DNA of 64,000 nt from Diphasiastrum complanatum (GCA_029204225.1 MU832670.1:1-64000); one strand, 5' to 3'. Counted from the first letter of the stretch, positions 46,995-58,562 are shown. Notes: generated by a model from the letters alone, not told the origin. Numbers and translations are program-made.

Positions 46995-47537
46995 AAATCA
47001 CTCTTTTGAGATACAACAAATGTTTCCAAAAAGAAATCACAAAGATATGGAACTTCTCAATTATCTTCTAGCACTTATATCTAGCAAATCAACACATAGA
47101 ATGTAGAAATCTTGATCACCTATGATCTATCCTCAATCTAATGACTCTTGCCACTTCCTAAGATTGAAACACACTCTAATGAAGTTTACTAACCTCACAA
47201 AATAGAGATCCAATTAAAAATAGGGTTTTGACAAAATCAGAAAAAATTGAATCATTTCAAATTCTACATGCAACTGCTAAAAACTTGATATAAAATCTTG
47301 TAGCCTCAAGTGAGACCTTTCTAATGCATCAAAAATTGGATATTTCTAGTAAGTATGGTGTGAAATCAGAATTCCTCAATTTCATTGACCTAAATTGAGT
47401 TTTGACCTACAAAAGATCCAATCTACATATGCAAAAAACTCGATTTTGAGTAGAAGTCAATCGAGCATGCTCTAGCATTGATATCTCCTCCAAATCCTTG
47501 ATAGATGTACTTGATCCTTTCAAAACCTGCAACACAA

Positions 47538-47549
47538 GCTCTGATACCA
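47538..47549 (-). other. Primer-binding site of copia H
   Basis: The complement reads TGGTATCAGAGC, directly beside the LTR end at 47550. Confidence 0.8.
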
Positions 47550-48195
47550 TGTGAAGAATTTCAGATCAATTAAGATCCAAATCCATAACCTGATCTTTGG
47601 TTAGAAAGAGATCAATCCTACCAATGTTGCCAATGTAGAAAAATCAACATCTACTTAATGAAAGAGATGCAAACTCAATAAGAACCTGATCAAACATCAA
47701 ACATATGATATGATGAATTTGTTTTCCGTACATAAATATTAATATACTGTATTTCACACATGTGGATCCAAAAATAGCATAAAATAAGCATTCTACAGAT
47801 TGCAAGATATCACAAATATAGTGCACCAATGGATAGATGAACCCAAGAGAACTCATGTATAAGCATGAAATGAGATAAGAGAGAGAGAATGTGTCTCTTC
47901 CCATGAGTGTACAACTATATATAGTAGATCCATGACTCATTAATGATTTTGGTTTCCCTCCATAACAAAAACCCTAGCATTAATGTGGACTAGATTCAAT
48001 GTCTCCAACATTCAAATTTGAATCTATCAAACTCGTGTACTACACTTTCCCACACTTTCAAAAAGTGTTTATTCAAATTCTTTTAGACTAATATAACTTT
48101 GAAAAGTCAAACTCTAAGTCTAATATGAAAATTGGCCTCAATTGCCAAATATTCAAATATGACCAAAATAGCAAAACTAGTTGAAATTTCTCACA
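47550..48195 (-). repeat. 5' LTR of copia H
   Basis: 646 bp with TGTGAAGAATTTC at 47550 and GAAATTTCTCACA ending at 48195, an inverted-end layout identical to the copia D LTR (650 bp). Confidence 0.8.
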
Positions 48196-49290
48196 CCTTC
48201 CTCTCATTGATTGCTCCACCTCCCTTTGCTCAATTTCTACCTCTTCACCAAATTTCTCGAATCCTCCTCTTTTCTTCATCTCCTTTTTTCTTGCCAACTT
48301 TATAGCACATCATACCCATTATATGTACTTTATGCCCACTCACTACAAGATGCAATTGAGGCTTTTGAGATAAGAAAATGGATATTCCCGCCACCAGCAC
48401 ATATGTTCCTACATCCCCACTGCCTCGGCAACCCACCATGGAAGCTTATTCATTTGCATCGCCGTCGCCACCACAACGACCTGCAACGGATATACCCTCT
48501 ATCCATCTAGATGCCTAGGACTTGCCACTTCACACATACCTCCGACAATCTATTTTGCCTATCCAAGGCACTCTTACCACCCTCATTAAGCAGATGTGCC
48601 GACACATTCACACCATTACCACCACTCCAGACGGATCTCATTAGAAGCTGCACCCCATGCACTCCACGCACCATGTCAAGGAGTTCAATGGTGCAATCCT
48701 CACCATTGCCCTCCTTAAACCATTTTTTTGGGTGCTTTGTGCATCGCACATGCACTCCTTGACATGGTGCATGGAGTGCATGCAATGCACTCCCTAAGTA
48801 ATCGCACTCCGGATAACCTATGTTCTACAGTCATCAGGAAATATGCTGATATTTAGGACGCACAAATTGAGATCCACGCCCTTAAGGAGGAGTTGGCCTC
48901 TCTTCACGTAGGTTCGGCGGACTAGCACTAGACTGTCACCACTCTCCTCATGTCAGAGCATGACTATTATGCCAGCAAGATTTTAGAATAACCAAAACAC
49001 AATGGAGAAGGGACTCTGGATCTCCACCTGCTAGATCCTATGTTGAAACCAATCCCTACATGCCATCCTTATGCTTGGAGCAGGGTGCTCCCTTGCTAGG
49101 GTTGCTTTCCATATGAGCCTACATGCCCAACCACTCGTGTAGCATGTCTTTGGCTTGGACCCCTTACGAGAATCCCTTGTGGTGAAAGCCAACCCACTAG
49201 GCATGTGGACCCAGGGTCCCATGCCTAGTACCTTGGCACTCCATGTAAGACATTGGCCAACCCCTCTAGACCCTAGTCCCTAAAGGTTAC
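48196..49290. other. No intact gene; contains a 29-bp inverted repeat
   Basis: Frames on both strands lack motifs. 48656-48684 and 48754-48782 are inverted copies (one mismatch) of a 29-bp sequence built on catgcactcc...caccatgtcaaggagt, spacer 69 bp. The right part may be LTR of gypsy K. Confidence 0.45.
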
Positions 49291-49299
49291 TATCCCATA

Positions 49300-49455
49300 C
49301 ACTACTGAGTGTCATAGTGTAGAGACCCTCTAGGTCCTAACGAGTCCCTCCTAATCCTAATGTTACCCACGACTATCATTATGGCCATAGTAGCCATGAA
49401 TGTCCCATACCGTCCCAAGGCACTACCACAAAAGTTGCCAATGGCCATAACAGCA
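49300..49455 (-). repeat. Start of gypsy K 3' LTR (outer end undefined)
   Basis: On the - strand TGCTGTTATGGCCATTGG starts at 49455, immediately after an expanded polypurine tract (complement of the 18-nt C run at 49463-49480 and neighbouring C tract). This is the expected 3' LTR start of the - strand gypsy K. Confidence 0.5.
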
Positions 49456-49599
49456 CCCCCCTCCCCCCCCCCCCCCCCCCTAAAAGGAGCTTTTGTCCTC
49501 AAAAGCTATGTCTTCAAGAACAAAATTGGGATACAGTTTGCGAAGCTTTTCTATTGACTCCCAAGTAGCTTCTTCCTAGGTTCTATCCTTCCACTTCAC

Positions 49600-50420
49600 T
49601 AGTACTTCCCGGACAATCGTATGAGGACATTTTCAGGCTCATGTGGCACAGATCTCGGTTCCTCCAAATTAATGAGGACTTCATCTGAAACTACATTTTC
49701 TTGTTCCCGTAAACCTTTTTCTATCGACTGATGTGAAATATGAGGTGTATCTTTGCATGCGTAGGTAATTCCAGATGATAGGCACAACTCCCAACTCTCT
49801 TTGATTGTGTGAACGGACCACAGTATCTCGAAGACAACTTAGGACACTTACCTGTCCTCAGTGTCGTGGAATCTTCAGGAATTTTGAAAAAAACACGATC
49901 TCCTTTTTCAAATTGCAGTGGTCGATGACTTTTATTTGCATAATGTTTGGCATGAGCTTGCGTTTTTGGTTGCACATTCTCTTTTGCGATCCGAGTCATC
50001 CTCTCCATCTCCTCAAGAAACTCACACACACTCTATACCTTTTCCTTCTGAAGCCCTATGGCCATAGGCGCTCTCGGTTGGAATCCATACATCAACATGA
50101 ATAGACTAGATCTTGTAGTGCCTATGCTTCACACTATTATACGCAAACTCCAAAAGCGGAAGGTACTCTTCCCAATTGGACTTCTTCTTACTGACATATG
50201 CCCTCAACATATCTTCCAAGACCTGGTTGACATTCCGTTTTTGGGTGATCTGTAGAACTTAAGGATATTTTTGTTTCTAAGCGCTTGAACAGAGTCTGCC
50301 GGAAATGACTAGGAAACTTTGTATCTCTATCACTGACTATATTATTCGAAAGCTCTGTAAACACAGCTATTACATCTTTTGTGGTCGTAGTTAACCGCAC
50401 CATCTTGGTCAATCTGTCTA
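49600..50420 (-). pseudogene. Gypsy K integrase relic
   Basis: - strand 50188-50412: VRLTTTTKDVIAVFTELSNN, IVSDRDTKFPSHFRQTLFKR (second catalytic Asp in VSDRD). 49721-50029: MERMTRIAKENVQPKTQAHA, GDRVFFKIPEDSTTL, SSRYCGPFTQSKRVGSCAYH and HLIFHISR, the integrase C-terminal GPF/Y module. 49599-49787 continues with PRSVPHEPENVLIR, the start of the linker to a chromodomain-like tail. Stops and frameshifts throughout. Confidence 0.8.
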
Positions 50421-50829
50421 TAATTGCTCAGATCGAATCATGGCCTCGCCTCGTTCTCACCATCCATTAGGCATCTCTAATGTATGGAGCAAACTGCCTA
50501 TCTTCACGCGTTCAGCCTTAGTAGCCTGGCAGGTAGTGCACCACAACATGTACCTGTACGTCCTTTAACATTCTAGGCTAGTGAAAGTTTCTGTTTGCGA
50601 GCGAATAAGTCCTTTTTATCCTACGATGTCCCGTGCTAGGACTGTCGTGACTCTCTACAAGAATTTGGTGCATGTAGTCACCGTCCTTGGGTACACATAT
50701 CCTCGCCTTATAAAGTAGGTACACGACATCCATGGAGAGATTTCCCCACTGGACCCCCTATAGCGGAAGTCCCTTTTGACCCAACGGAAGATGTGGTAGT
50801 GGAATTCCTTCTTTCAACTAGCTGCCACA

Positions 50830-52330
50830 CAGGTGCCTAGTGGGAATCACTAGTACACTTTCCGCTGAGTGATTCTAAGAACCCACTTTGGAAACTTGTA
50901 AGACTTAGTGCACTAACCATTGGCATTCTGCTCAATGCATCTACTACCACATTGTAGCGTCCTTTTTGATACCTTAGTTGGTAATCAAACTCCTGTAGAA
51001 GTTCGGCCCACAATGAGCTTTTCTTCCTTTCAAGTTGCTTTGGGAGGAAAGCCACTTGACACTCTCTTGATCGAACATGATCTCAAACTTGGCACCATAC
51101 AGGTAGTGCCTCCACTCATGCACAATAGCAAACAACTCCTCTCATAAGTGGAATAACTCAACTGGTGTTTATCCTGTTTCTTACTCTCAAAAGCGACCAA
51201 ATGGCCTGAGGACAATGCCAACTGCCTCACCACTTACATCTGTCTCCACGACAAATGCCTCATTTGGATCCACTATCGCGAGAACGGGAGTAGTGTTGCG
51301 ATTGCGATTTTTGTTTCTTCAAAACTCGCTTGCTGCTTTGGTCCCCAACTAAATGTATTTCCTTTGCCCTTGAGCTGATCCATAAGAACAGTCAAGCGTG
51401 CATACTGATGGATATACCATCGGTAATATCCTGCTAAACCGAGGAAGATCTGCATCTCTTCCACCGACTTAGGTGTAGGCCATTTTAATATGGCTGCAAC
51501 TTTCTCTGGGTCCATCTTTATACCATCCACGTAGATGACATGACCCAAGTAGTGAATCTCTTCCTTGAAGAATTCACACTTCGTCTCCTTAGCATATAAT
51601 GAGTTTTTCCGAAATACTTGAAACACGACGCAAATGCTCAAAGTGTTCCTCCTTAGTCTTCTTACTAATAAAGTCTAAGATATTGTCAAGATACACCAAA
51701 GCAATCTTTCCCAAACTATCACGGAACACGGTGTTCATCAACCACATAAACGTGGCTAGGCCATTGGTTAATCCAAACAGAAGAACCAAAAATTCATAAC
51801 GACCATTCCGCGAACGAAAAGTGGCCAACGGAATGTCTTCTTCTTTAATACAAACTTGATGATATCCAGATCGGAGATCAATCTTAATAAAATACTTAGC
51901 ACCTCTAAGGTGGTCAAAGTTTTCGTCTATCCTAGGCAAGGGATACTTGTCTTTGATAGTAACTTTATTTAACGCACGATAGTCTATGCGCATTCACATA
52001 GAACCATCCTTTTTCTTGGCCAACAAAATGGGCGAAGTCCAAGGTGACTTACTAGGTCTAATGAATCCTTTTGCTAAATATTCATTTAGCTGCTCCTCGA
52101 CCTATAATAGCTTCAACTAACTTAACCTATAATGTGGCCTACTTATGGGTTTAAAAAGGGTATTAACTCTATAGGATGATCCACATCTCTTCCGGGGGGG
52201 GGGGGGGGGGGGGGTAATCTCAAAGGGAGATCAAGGGGAAAGACATCTTTATTTTCATCTACTAATTGTTGAAACTTTTGTTCATATTCTTTATATCTAA
52301 TACGTTCTATTGAGGAAGAATACATTTTAG
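50830..52330 (-). pseudogene. Gypsy K reverse transcriptase-RNase H relic
   Basis: In order on the - strand: pre-RT linker QKFQQLVDENKDVFPLDLPL with a proline run from an expanded C tract and DVDHPIELIPF (52143-52325); [47 protein letters not shown] and VYLDNILDF (51589-51993); thumb KCEFFKEEIHYLGHVIYVDG and FLGLAGYYRWYI (51273-51641); RNase H AFESKKQDKHQLSYSTYERS (51030-51233) and LLQEFDYQLRYQKGRYNVVV, DALSR (50837-51055). The YLDD box reads YLDN, removing a catalytic Asp. Confidence 0.85.
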
Positions 52331-52339
52331 GATACAGAA

Positions 52340-53486
52340 AAGAAAAATTACTTGAACTTTGAAAATATTCAGAGTTTATATAGCAAAGAAATACTTGATC
52401 AATCCTCTTTAAAACTATTTCTCGCTTTTTTGAACCCTTACTATTTAGTAATTTATCAAATACTAGTCATCAAGACTAACTTCATATGATTCCTTCCAGC
52501 TTGAAGTTATTTTTTTGAAGGACTGAAATGATCAAGTGAATTACTACTTGTATGAATAAGGCTCGAAATTTAGGTTGATTCCAGGGTAATTGTGTTTCAG
52601 TTTTTTTTAACCTAGGTCGTCTCTTAAGCATAGATGGATATCAATTGGATGATAATTACTGTCACTCGGATTGATAATATTTGAAAAAACAGTTATGTTT
52701 GTAATAGAGTGAATCCTTTGGGAGAAGACACTTATTGTTGAATTTTCATGTGGTCACATATTTTCATATATCATCTCTCTAGTTAACTTTTATGGAAATT
52801 TGGTAATTTCTTTAAAAGAGGGGTGAAGTGATTGATAAATTATATTATAGGGCAGTGTTAGTGTTGAGATAGTGCTAGTGTTGTTGTAGTGTCCTTGAAA
52901 TCAAGGGCCCTTATTTTCTCAAAGAGGATGTCTTGACCTCAAATCACACATAATACTCAACCTTCAACTTGGAAGGTTGAGTGATTTACACCTTTCATAT
53001 GGAAGGTTATGTAAACAAACAAGTGTAAAAAATCTCACGATCCGCGAAGGCTTGAAATCTAGAAATCTAGGTTGGAATATGCATGCATGTCCTAGGGCTC
53101 TTGTGCGTGGGGCCATAGCCCAAGGCACAAGTCCCTCGCTTTGTGGAAGGGTCTTGAAATGCCTTTAGGAATCACAGTGTTGTAGACAACACTATATGAG
53201 ATGTTGTTCATATGTTACATTCCAAGTGATAATCATCGGATGGGTTTTAAGTAATTATATTTGAGTGGCAATACATAGAATTAGGTTGGCATCCAAAGTT
53301 TCTTTAGTCCCAAAATGTAAGAGCTCCTTTTAAAATGAAATAATATAATTGAATGAGTGCCTGATAAGTTTTCACAAATGTGAGGTGACAGCTTTTTCAG
53401 AGAGGAAGGAAGGAAGAAGAAGAAGAAAAGAGGAGAAGAGAATGTGAGTCAAGAGAAGATAAGGTGAGTGAAGAACGGGACGATCC
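52340..53486. promoter_or_regulatory. Upstream region of the steroid-reductase gene
   Basis: No TE protein between gypsy K and the gene. Purine-rich GGAAGGAAGGAAGAAGAAG tract at 53402-53430 could be 5' leader. ggttggcatccaaagtttct at 53285-53304 duplicates part of the downstream SINE. No confident TATA box or transcription start was assigned. Confidence 0.35.
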
Positions 53487-53501
53487 CATTTTCTCTGCCT
53501 G

Positions 53502-53595
53502 ACCCAACGGGGTTGGCTCAACTGGTTAGCTTGGCATCCAAAGTTTCTTTGGTCCCAGGTTCGAGCATCCCTTGGTTCCCTTGGAAACCAAGAAG
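53502..53595 (+). mobile_element. Short tRNA-like SINE insertion
   Basis: 94 bp flanked by perfect 15-bp direct repeats (cattttctctgcctg at 53487-53501 and 53596-53610). Inside, TGGCTCAACTGG (53513-53524) fits the Pol III A box and CAGGTTCGAGCATCC the B box, about 35 bp apart as in tRNAs. The 3' part ends in a ttggttcc/ggaaaccaa hairpin and aagaag. The clean duplications suggest a recent insertion into the gene leader or promoter. Confidence 0.7.
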
Positions 53596-53744
53596 CATTT
53601 TCTCTGCCTGGAAATCCGATGAACGCAAACGCTTCACCCGGTTCTGTTCTTGAGATGCTATTATGGAAAAGAGTTTTCTGATCCGCTCAACACACATTTC
53701 TGAAGCTGTCTTCCGCGAATTGTGAAGGAAGGACGTGACCCACA

Positions 53745-54128
53745 ATGTCGCCATTCATTCTGTACGCAGATTCAGATTGGGATCCTTACCCTCGAGTATT
53801 TGCTATTGCTCTTTTCCTCAGCGGATTGCTGTTGTTCTTTCTAGAGCGGACCGGAAATGGGCTGCAATACTCAAAGTTTGTATCACCCACTAACAGATTC
53901 CCTAAGCTTCCAGGCAGGATCGGATTTGTGATACTTTATCTACCATCTTGCATTGCAGCGCTTCTATTTCTTGGGCAAAAGCTTGGATATTTGGACCTTG
54001 CGCTGGTGTTAAACAGATTGGGGCTTCAAGGATGGGCTAATGAGCTAGATCGGTACGCAGGCTTAAATTTGCGGGTGCTAGCTGTAACATTGGCTGTGGC
54101 TATCCATTTCGGGAAAAGAGTTCTTGAG
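53745..54128 (+). CDS. 3-oxo-5-alpha-steroid 4-dehydrogenase family protein, exon 1
   Basis: Codes residues 1-128 of a predicted 284-residue integral membrane reductase. ATG 53745 gives MSPFILYADSDWDPYPRVFA. Predicted membrane spans are near residues 18-36 (VFAIALFLSGLLLFFL), 60-80 (IGFVILYLPSCIAALLFLG) and 108-122. LQYSKFV, LPGRIGF and AIHFGKRVLE match the N-terminal half of plant DET2-like/At5g16010-like proteins. The exon ends GTTCTTGAG with donor GTGATG at 54129, phase 0; the open frame beyond (to 54161) is intronic. The family uses NADPH to reduce C=C bonds in steroid or lipid substrates, usually at the ER; the substrate of this member is unknown. Confidence 0.85.
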
Positions 54129-54454
54129 GTGATGTTCTCTTGGAACCAATTGTCTGCATAGCTGTTACATGGACTGAAAAACATGGGTTTTCTTGTTGTT
54201 CCTAGCGTAGTTGCTTCAGAATGTCTCCACAGGCTACGTGATAGTGCAAATAGCATTCTACTGAGTAGCTGCATGGGGAGAGAGGTTGTTTGATGGATTA
54301 TTTGCTTTCACTTTAAAGCTGCTACTTTCTAGTATTTTGGTAACTAGTTTTGTGTTGATCTCTTTGGTAGAGTGAAACTCCAAAGGAAGGGATCAAGTAA
54401 GTCACTTTAGATAATAAACACTTGGGACTAAGGAATAGATAGTGGTGGTTTTGG

Positions 54455-54610
54455 AGGCCCATTGTGAGGATGTAGTGGCAAGTCCCCTTGCCGCAAGGAG
54501 GGGTTTACCATTCTCTGAGCCAAAACATCGGAGCAATGAGCTGATTTCCGAGCGATGGTTGCTGCCCACCTCTGTTTTTGTCAGGGATTATCTTTCAGAG
54601 ACAAGCCCAA
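54455..54610 (+). repeat. Intronic inverted repeat, left arm
   Basis: Matches the reverse complement of 58375-58540 over about 150 bp with roughly 80-85% identity by eye. Shared blocks include gagccaaaacatc, agctgatttccgagcg and cccacctct. Unknown repeat family. Confidence 0.65.
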
Positions 54611-54781
54611 ACAAACCCATCCACCACTTATTACTAACTTTTTAGTGGTTCGATGTGATCTTTGTTTTTTCCAAGTTACCAAAGTAGCACTTCGAGGATT
54701 GGATTTCATCAAAACATCTATTTTTGAAAATACGAGTGAGGGTTAGGCGCCTTAGATGACATCCTCGTTTTACTATAAACG

Positions 54782-55415
54782 AGGAAGGAGCATCTTAAAC
54801 ATCTCAGAAAGGTGTTTCGACTGCTTAGAAAGCATAAGCTTTATGCTAAGAAACCTAAGTGTGAATTTTTCGTTGAAGAAGTAGCTTATTTAGGTCACAT
54901 TATCTCGGTAGATGGGATTAAGATGGACCCCAGTAAGGTTAAAGCCATACTTAGTTGGCTGAGACCTCAGAATCTTTTAGAGCTTCAGATCTTTCTAGGT
55001 TTGGCGAGATATTACAGACGATTTATCAAGGGATATGCTCAGATAGCAAATCCCATGAAAAATCTTCTTAAGGGGAAGGGAAAGGAGTTCATATGGGAGT
55101 CCGCACAGCAGGAGACTTTGATGCTCTCAAAACAACCTTAGCTACAACACCAGTTCTAGAGGTCGTTGACCCCAATCTTTTGTGGTCGAAACAGATGCTA
55201 GCGACTTTGCAGTTGGTGCTGTACGAACTCAGAATGGACGACCAATTGCGTTCGAGAGTAAAAAACTCGAGCCAGCACAAACTAGGTACAGTGCCTATGA
55301 AAAGGAACTCTTCTCCATAGTTTATGCTCTTAAGACTTGGAGGCATTATCTGTATGGTGCCAGCTTTGAGGTCCTGACAGACCATGAAAGTCTCAGATAC
55401 CTTTGCAATCATTAA
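54782..55415 (+). pseudogene. Gypsy L reverse transcriptase end and RNase H relic (intronic)
   Basis: Starts inside RT at KEHLKHLRKVFRLLRKHKLY, then KCEFFVEEVAYLGHIISVDG, FLGLARYYRRFIKGYAQIAN (thumb/connection). RNase H: TDASDFAVGAVRTQNGRPIA, YSAYEKELFSIVYALKTWRH, DHESLRYLCNH, in two frames separated near 55170. The catalytic YxDD part is missing. Same orientation as the host gene. Confidence 0.85.
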
Positions 55416-56290
55416 ATTGTACGGTCTACCTTCCGGCATAGTCAACGACCGAGACAATAAGTTTAATGAAAATTTTGGAGGGCAGTATTCCATCATCACT
55501 AAACTTAACATGAGTACTACCGGACGGTCAAATAGAAAGAGTAAATCAGGTGCTGGAGGATATGCTTCGAGCATATGTCAGCAAAAAGCAGACTAATTGG
55601 GAGGAGTATCTCTCAATATTAGAGTTTGCTTATAACAGTATCAAACATTCCGCTACGAGATACAACCCATTTATGCTGATGTATGGTTTCTAGCCACGCT
55701 CACCCACAACTGTAGGGTTTAAACAAGAAAAAGTTGAAGCAGCCAAAAACGTTTTAGAAGACCTAAACCAGATGATAGAACATGCTAAGCGTAGCATTAG
55801 ACAGTCCCAGGATCAGGCCAAGCATTATGCAGATCCACACAAACGGGATGTGCAGTACTCCGCTAGTGAGAAAGTCTACTTGAGAGTCCCAGTTGACTCT
55901 AAAATCCTCAAATCAGGAGTGTGTGCTAAGTTGTCTCGTAGGTATTGTGGTCCTTTTACCATCAGTAGGAGACTAGGTGAGGTCACCTATGAACTAGAAC
56001 TCCCACACAACAGTAAGGTTTTTCCAATTTTTCATGTCAGTCAATTACGAAAAGCCTTAGCCAGATCAGAAAATCTGGTAGGGGAGAGTGTTCTAGTTCT
56101 CCCATTGGATTCTCAACAACCTCCACATGAACCAGAGGAGATTCTTGATAGTAGAGACAGACTCGTCATACTCTATATCGGGAATATCTAGTCAAGTGGA
56201 ATGATCAGCCTGTTGAGAATGCCACCTGAGAAAGAGGCAGCGTCCTTTGCAAGATTTTTCTAGACTTTGTTTTAGAGGACCAAGACGGTT
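55400..56290 (+). pseudogene. Gypsy L integrase with chromodomain relic (intronic)
   Basis: RNase H is joined directly to mid-integrase (LYGLPSGIVNDRDNKFNENF, second Asp), so the zinc finger and first Asp are deleted. Then YNSIKHSATRYNPFMLMYGF, HAKRSIRQSQDQAKHYADPH, SRRYCGPFTISRRLGEVTYE and FPIFHVSQLRKALA (GPF/Y module). After a shift, YLVKWNDQPVENAT (about 56190-56230) is the core of a chromodomain, placing the element among the chromoviruses. Confidence 0.85.
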
Positions 56291-56680
56291 CTTAAGGGGG
56301 AGGGAGTGTTACGAGAATGTAACCAGTGCCGAACCCTAGGGAACACAGGAGGTCAGATACCACAGTCAGGGTCATATCCAGCAGGGCAAGACAGTGTGAG
56401 TAGTGTGCCCCGGCACGATTTATAGCCATGGCGGGCTTAACACAATCTAGGGACCCTGTCAGCGAGATAGGGCCCCACGTTGGGTCCCGACGTGCAGTCG
56501 GCCACGTCAGTGCCACGTGGCCGACACTTGGCAGTATGCATGCTATTAGTCCTCACACTGGGCTAGGAGGGGCTTGCTCCATATCAGGGAGTAGGCAAGG
56601 TTGGGTGGATCAGTTAGGGTGTTGAGACCTCTAAGTATAGTGGAGCTCTTATTTCTCTTTATCTACCACAGAGGAGGAAC
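56291..56680 (+). repeat. Polypurine tract and 3' LTR of gypsy L
   Basis: AAGGGGGAGGGAG (56294-56306) followed by TGTTACGAGAATGTAACC at 56307. No 5' LTR was found upstream of 54782, so the element is 5'-truncated. The LTR end near 56670 is approximate. Confidence 0.6.
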
Positions 56681-57860
56681 AAAGGATGAATCATGGATTG
56701 TGGTTAGGATGAATCATGGATTGGACAAAGTTTCATGGAGTTTGAAAAGCGGTGGATATCATCAATGAAGAATACTTGAATAAGGGATTAAGCCAACAAA
56801 ATTTCTCTAAATAATCTAATTCACATGTCTAGTTTTAGGCTACTTCATTTTTCAGCATCCAGACATCTCGACTTCAAGTTTTGCAAACTAGAATCACCTA
56901 CCATGATGTGTTTCATTCAAATAAGCATGACAGATAGAGGTTTACACAATTGCATTTATCATACACTAGCAATGGGACTATACAATGTCATGAGCTATCT
57001 TTGGCCTTCCACTGCTAACCAAATTCATGCATGGAGTCAAACAAGCTTGTCCTAGGAAGCCCATGGGTACCATCCATTCTTTGGTGAATGAACACTTGGA
57101 CAAAAGGATCATGTGTACTTGTGTTCTCATAATTGTCCAATAATTTACTCTTTTGACATGATCAAAACACACCCAGAAGTCTTGTAGCTCCCCTCCAAGG
57201 TGCTATTCACAAAATCCAATCCAAATCCTAGTCTAACAATGCACATTTTTAATACATGATGTATCTATAACCACCCTCGACATTTAGATGTATCTTTTCT
57301 CTGACCATTTTCTTTATATTTGATATGGCTTTTCTCACTCCACCCAGTTCCACAGGATGTTCATGGTGTCCTAGATGGATAACACACTTGCATTTCACTA
57401 TATTTATTCTCGTAAGACAATAATACATACAACAATAACATTACGCTATTTAGCGTAATTTCTTAGAGCAGTGCATGTATTTCAATGTTCCTTACTCCTT
57501 CCCAATCATGCCAATGGGAGCTGTCTTTGGCAATTTTCTACTCCATTGCCTTTGGGTTTTTTGACCAGTTTTTTATTATAGGTAGATCAACTGCATCAAC
57601 TGCTCTACACATTGCGAACGTCTGACAATCTCTAGAAAACTTGCAATGTTTGAAAGTGACATAATCGATTCAGATATGACCATCAAATTTCAACTCCATT
57701 CCAGAGATCAAATGCTTGTTATATGCGTATGACATTATTAGGAGATAATTTTGGGACATTCTTTAAGTAGTTCGAACTAAACAATCATATCTGTGTGTAT
57801 TTTGCATGATTTTACTTGATATTATTCTGAAAAACATCTTGTTAATGGCAAAATTGCATA
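56681..57860. other. Intronic sequence, no gene recognised
   Basis: AT-rich; frames on both strands lack motifs. Confidence 0.4.
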
Positions 57861-57863
57861 AAT

Positions 57864-58385
57864 CACCCATCTGCACCCATCTGCAGGTAGATGGCTGATT
57901 CCACCCCCCTTTTTAGGATTTTAGAAATATGTTCACCCATCTGCACCCATCTGCAGGTAGATGGCTGATTCCACCCCCCCCTTTTGGAGATTTCATGGTA
58001 AAAAACAACATGATACTATACTAAATATTTCAAGGTCAATGCTCGTGCATATGTGATCTAATTCAAAGTGTAGAGATAATATTATGTTTTTGTTTTTAGA
58101 AGCTTGCCACTTTCACAAATTTCTCAAGCTCAAGAAATTGAGAGCCTTTGTCAGGTCCTAGAAGTGAACACATTTTTAAAATCTCAAAACAAGAGGTGGA
58201 ATCCACCCTCGTTTTTGGGATTTCATGGTAAATAGAAACATGATATTATGCTAAATATTCAAGGTCAATTGGTTCACACATATGTAATCTAGTTTAAAGT
58301 GTTGAGATAATATTATGTTTTTTCTTGTAGAAGCTTGCCACTTTCACAAATTTTTCAAGCTCAAGAAGTTCAAGTTTCACAGCCT
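57864..58385 (+). repeat. Intronic local tandem duplications
   Basis: A ~70-bp unit starting cacccatctgcacccatctg occurs at 57866 and again at 57935. A ~235-bp unit with ggtaaa..aacatgata and gaagcttgccactttcacaa occurs at 57993-58160 and 58226-58385. Confidence 0.65.
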
Positions 58386-58540
58386 TTGTCAGGTCCCTGA
58401 AAGATAGTCCCTGACAAAAAATAGAGGTGGGCAACAACCAGCGCTCGGAAATCAGCTGGTTGCTCGGATGTTTTGGCTCGGAGAACGGTAAACTCGCAAG
58501 GAGAGGACCAACCCATTACATCCTTACCATGGCTAACAAA
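58375..58540 (-). repeat. Intronic inverted repeat, right arm
   Basis: Reverse-complement partner of 54455-54610 (gagccaaaacatc, agctgatttccgagcg and cccacctct are read on the - strand). Arm centres are about 3.9 kb apart within one intron. Confidence 0.65.
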
Positions 58541-58562
58541 CACGCGCTTTGGTAGTGCCACT

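Noticed and set aside
54129-54161. Exon 1 extended to the stop at 54161
   Set aside because: The donor GTGATG at 54129 and the in-phase acceptor at 60560 restore the conserved KRVLE-xxFLHRFSGE junction; the extension does not match the family.
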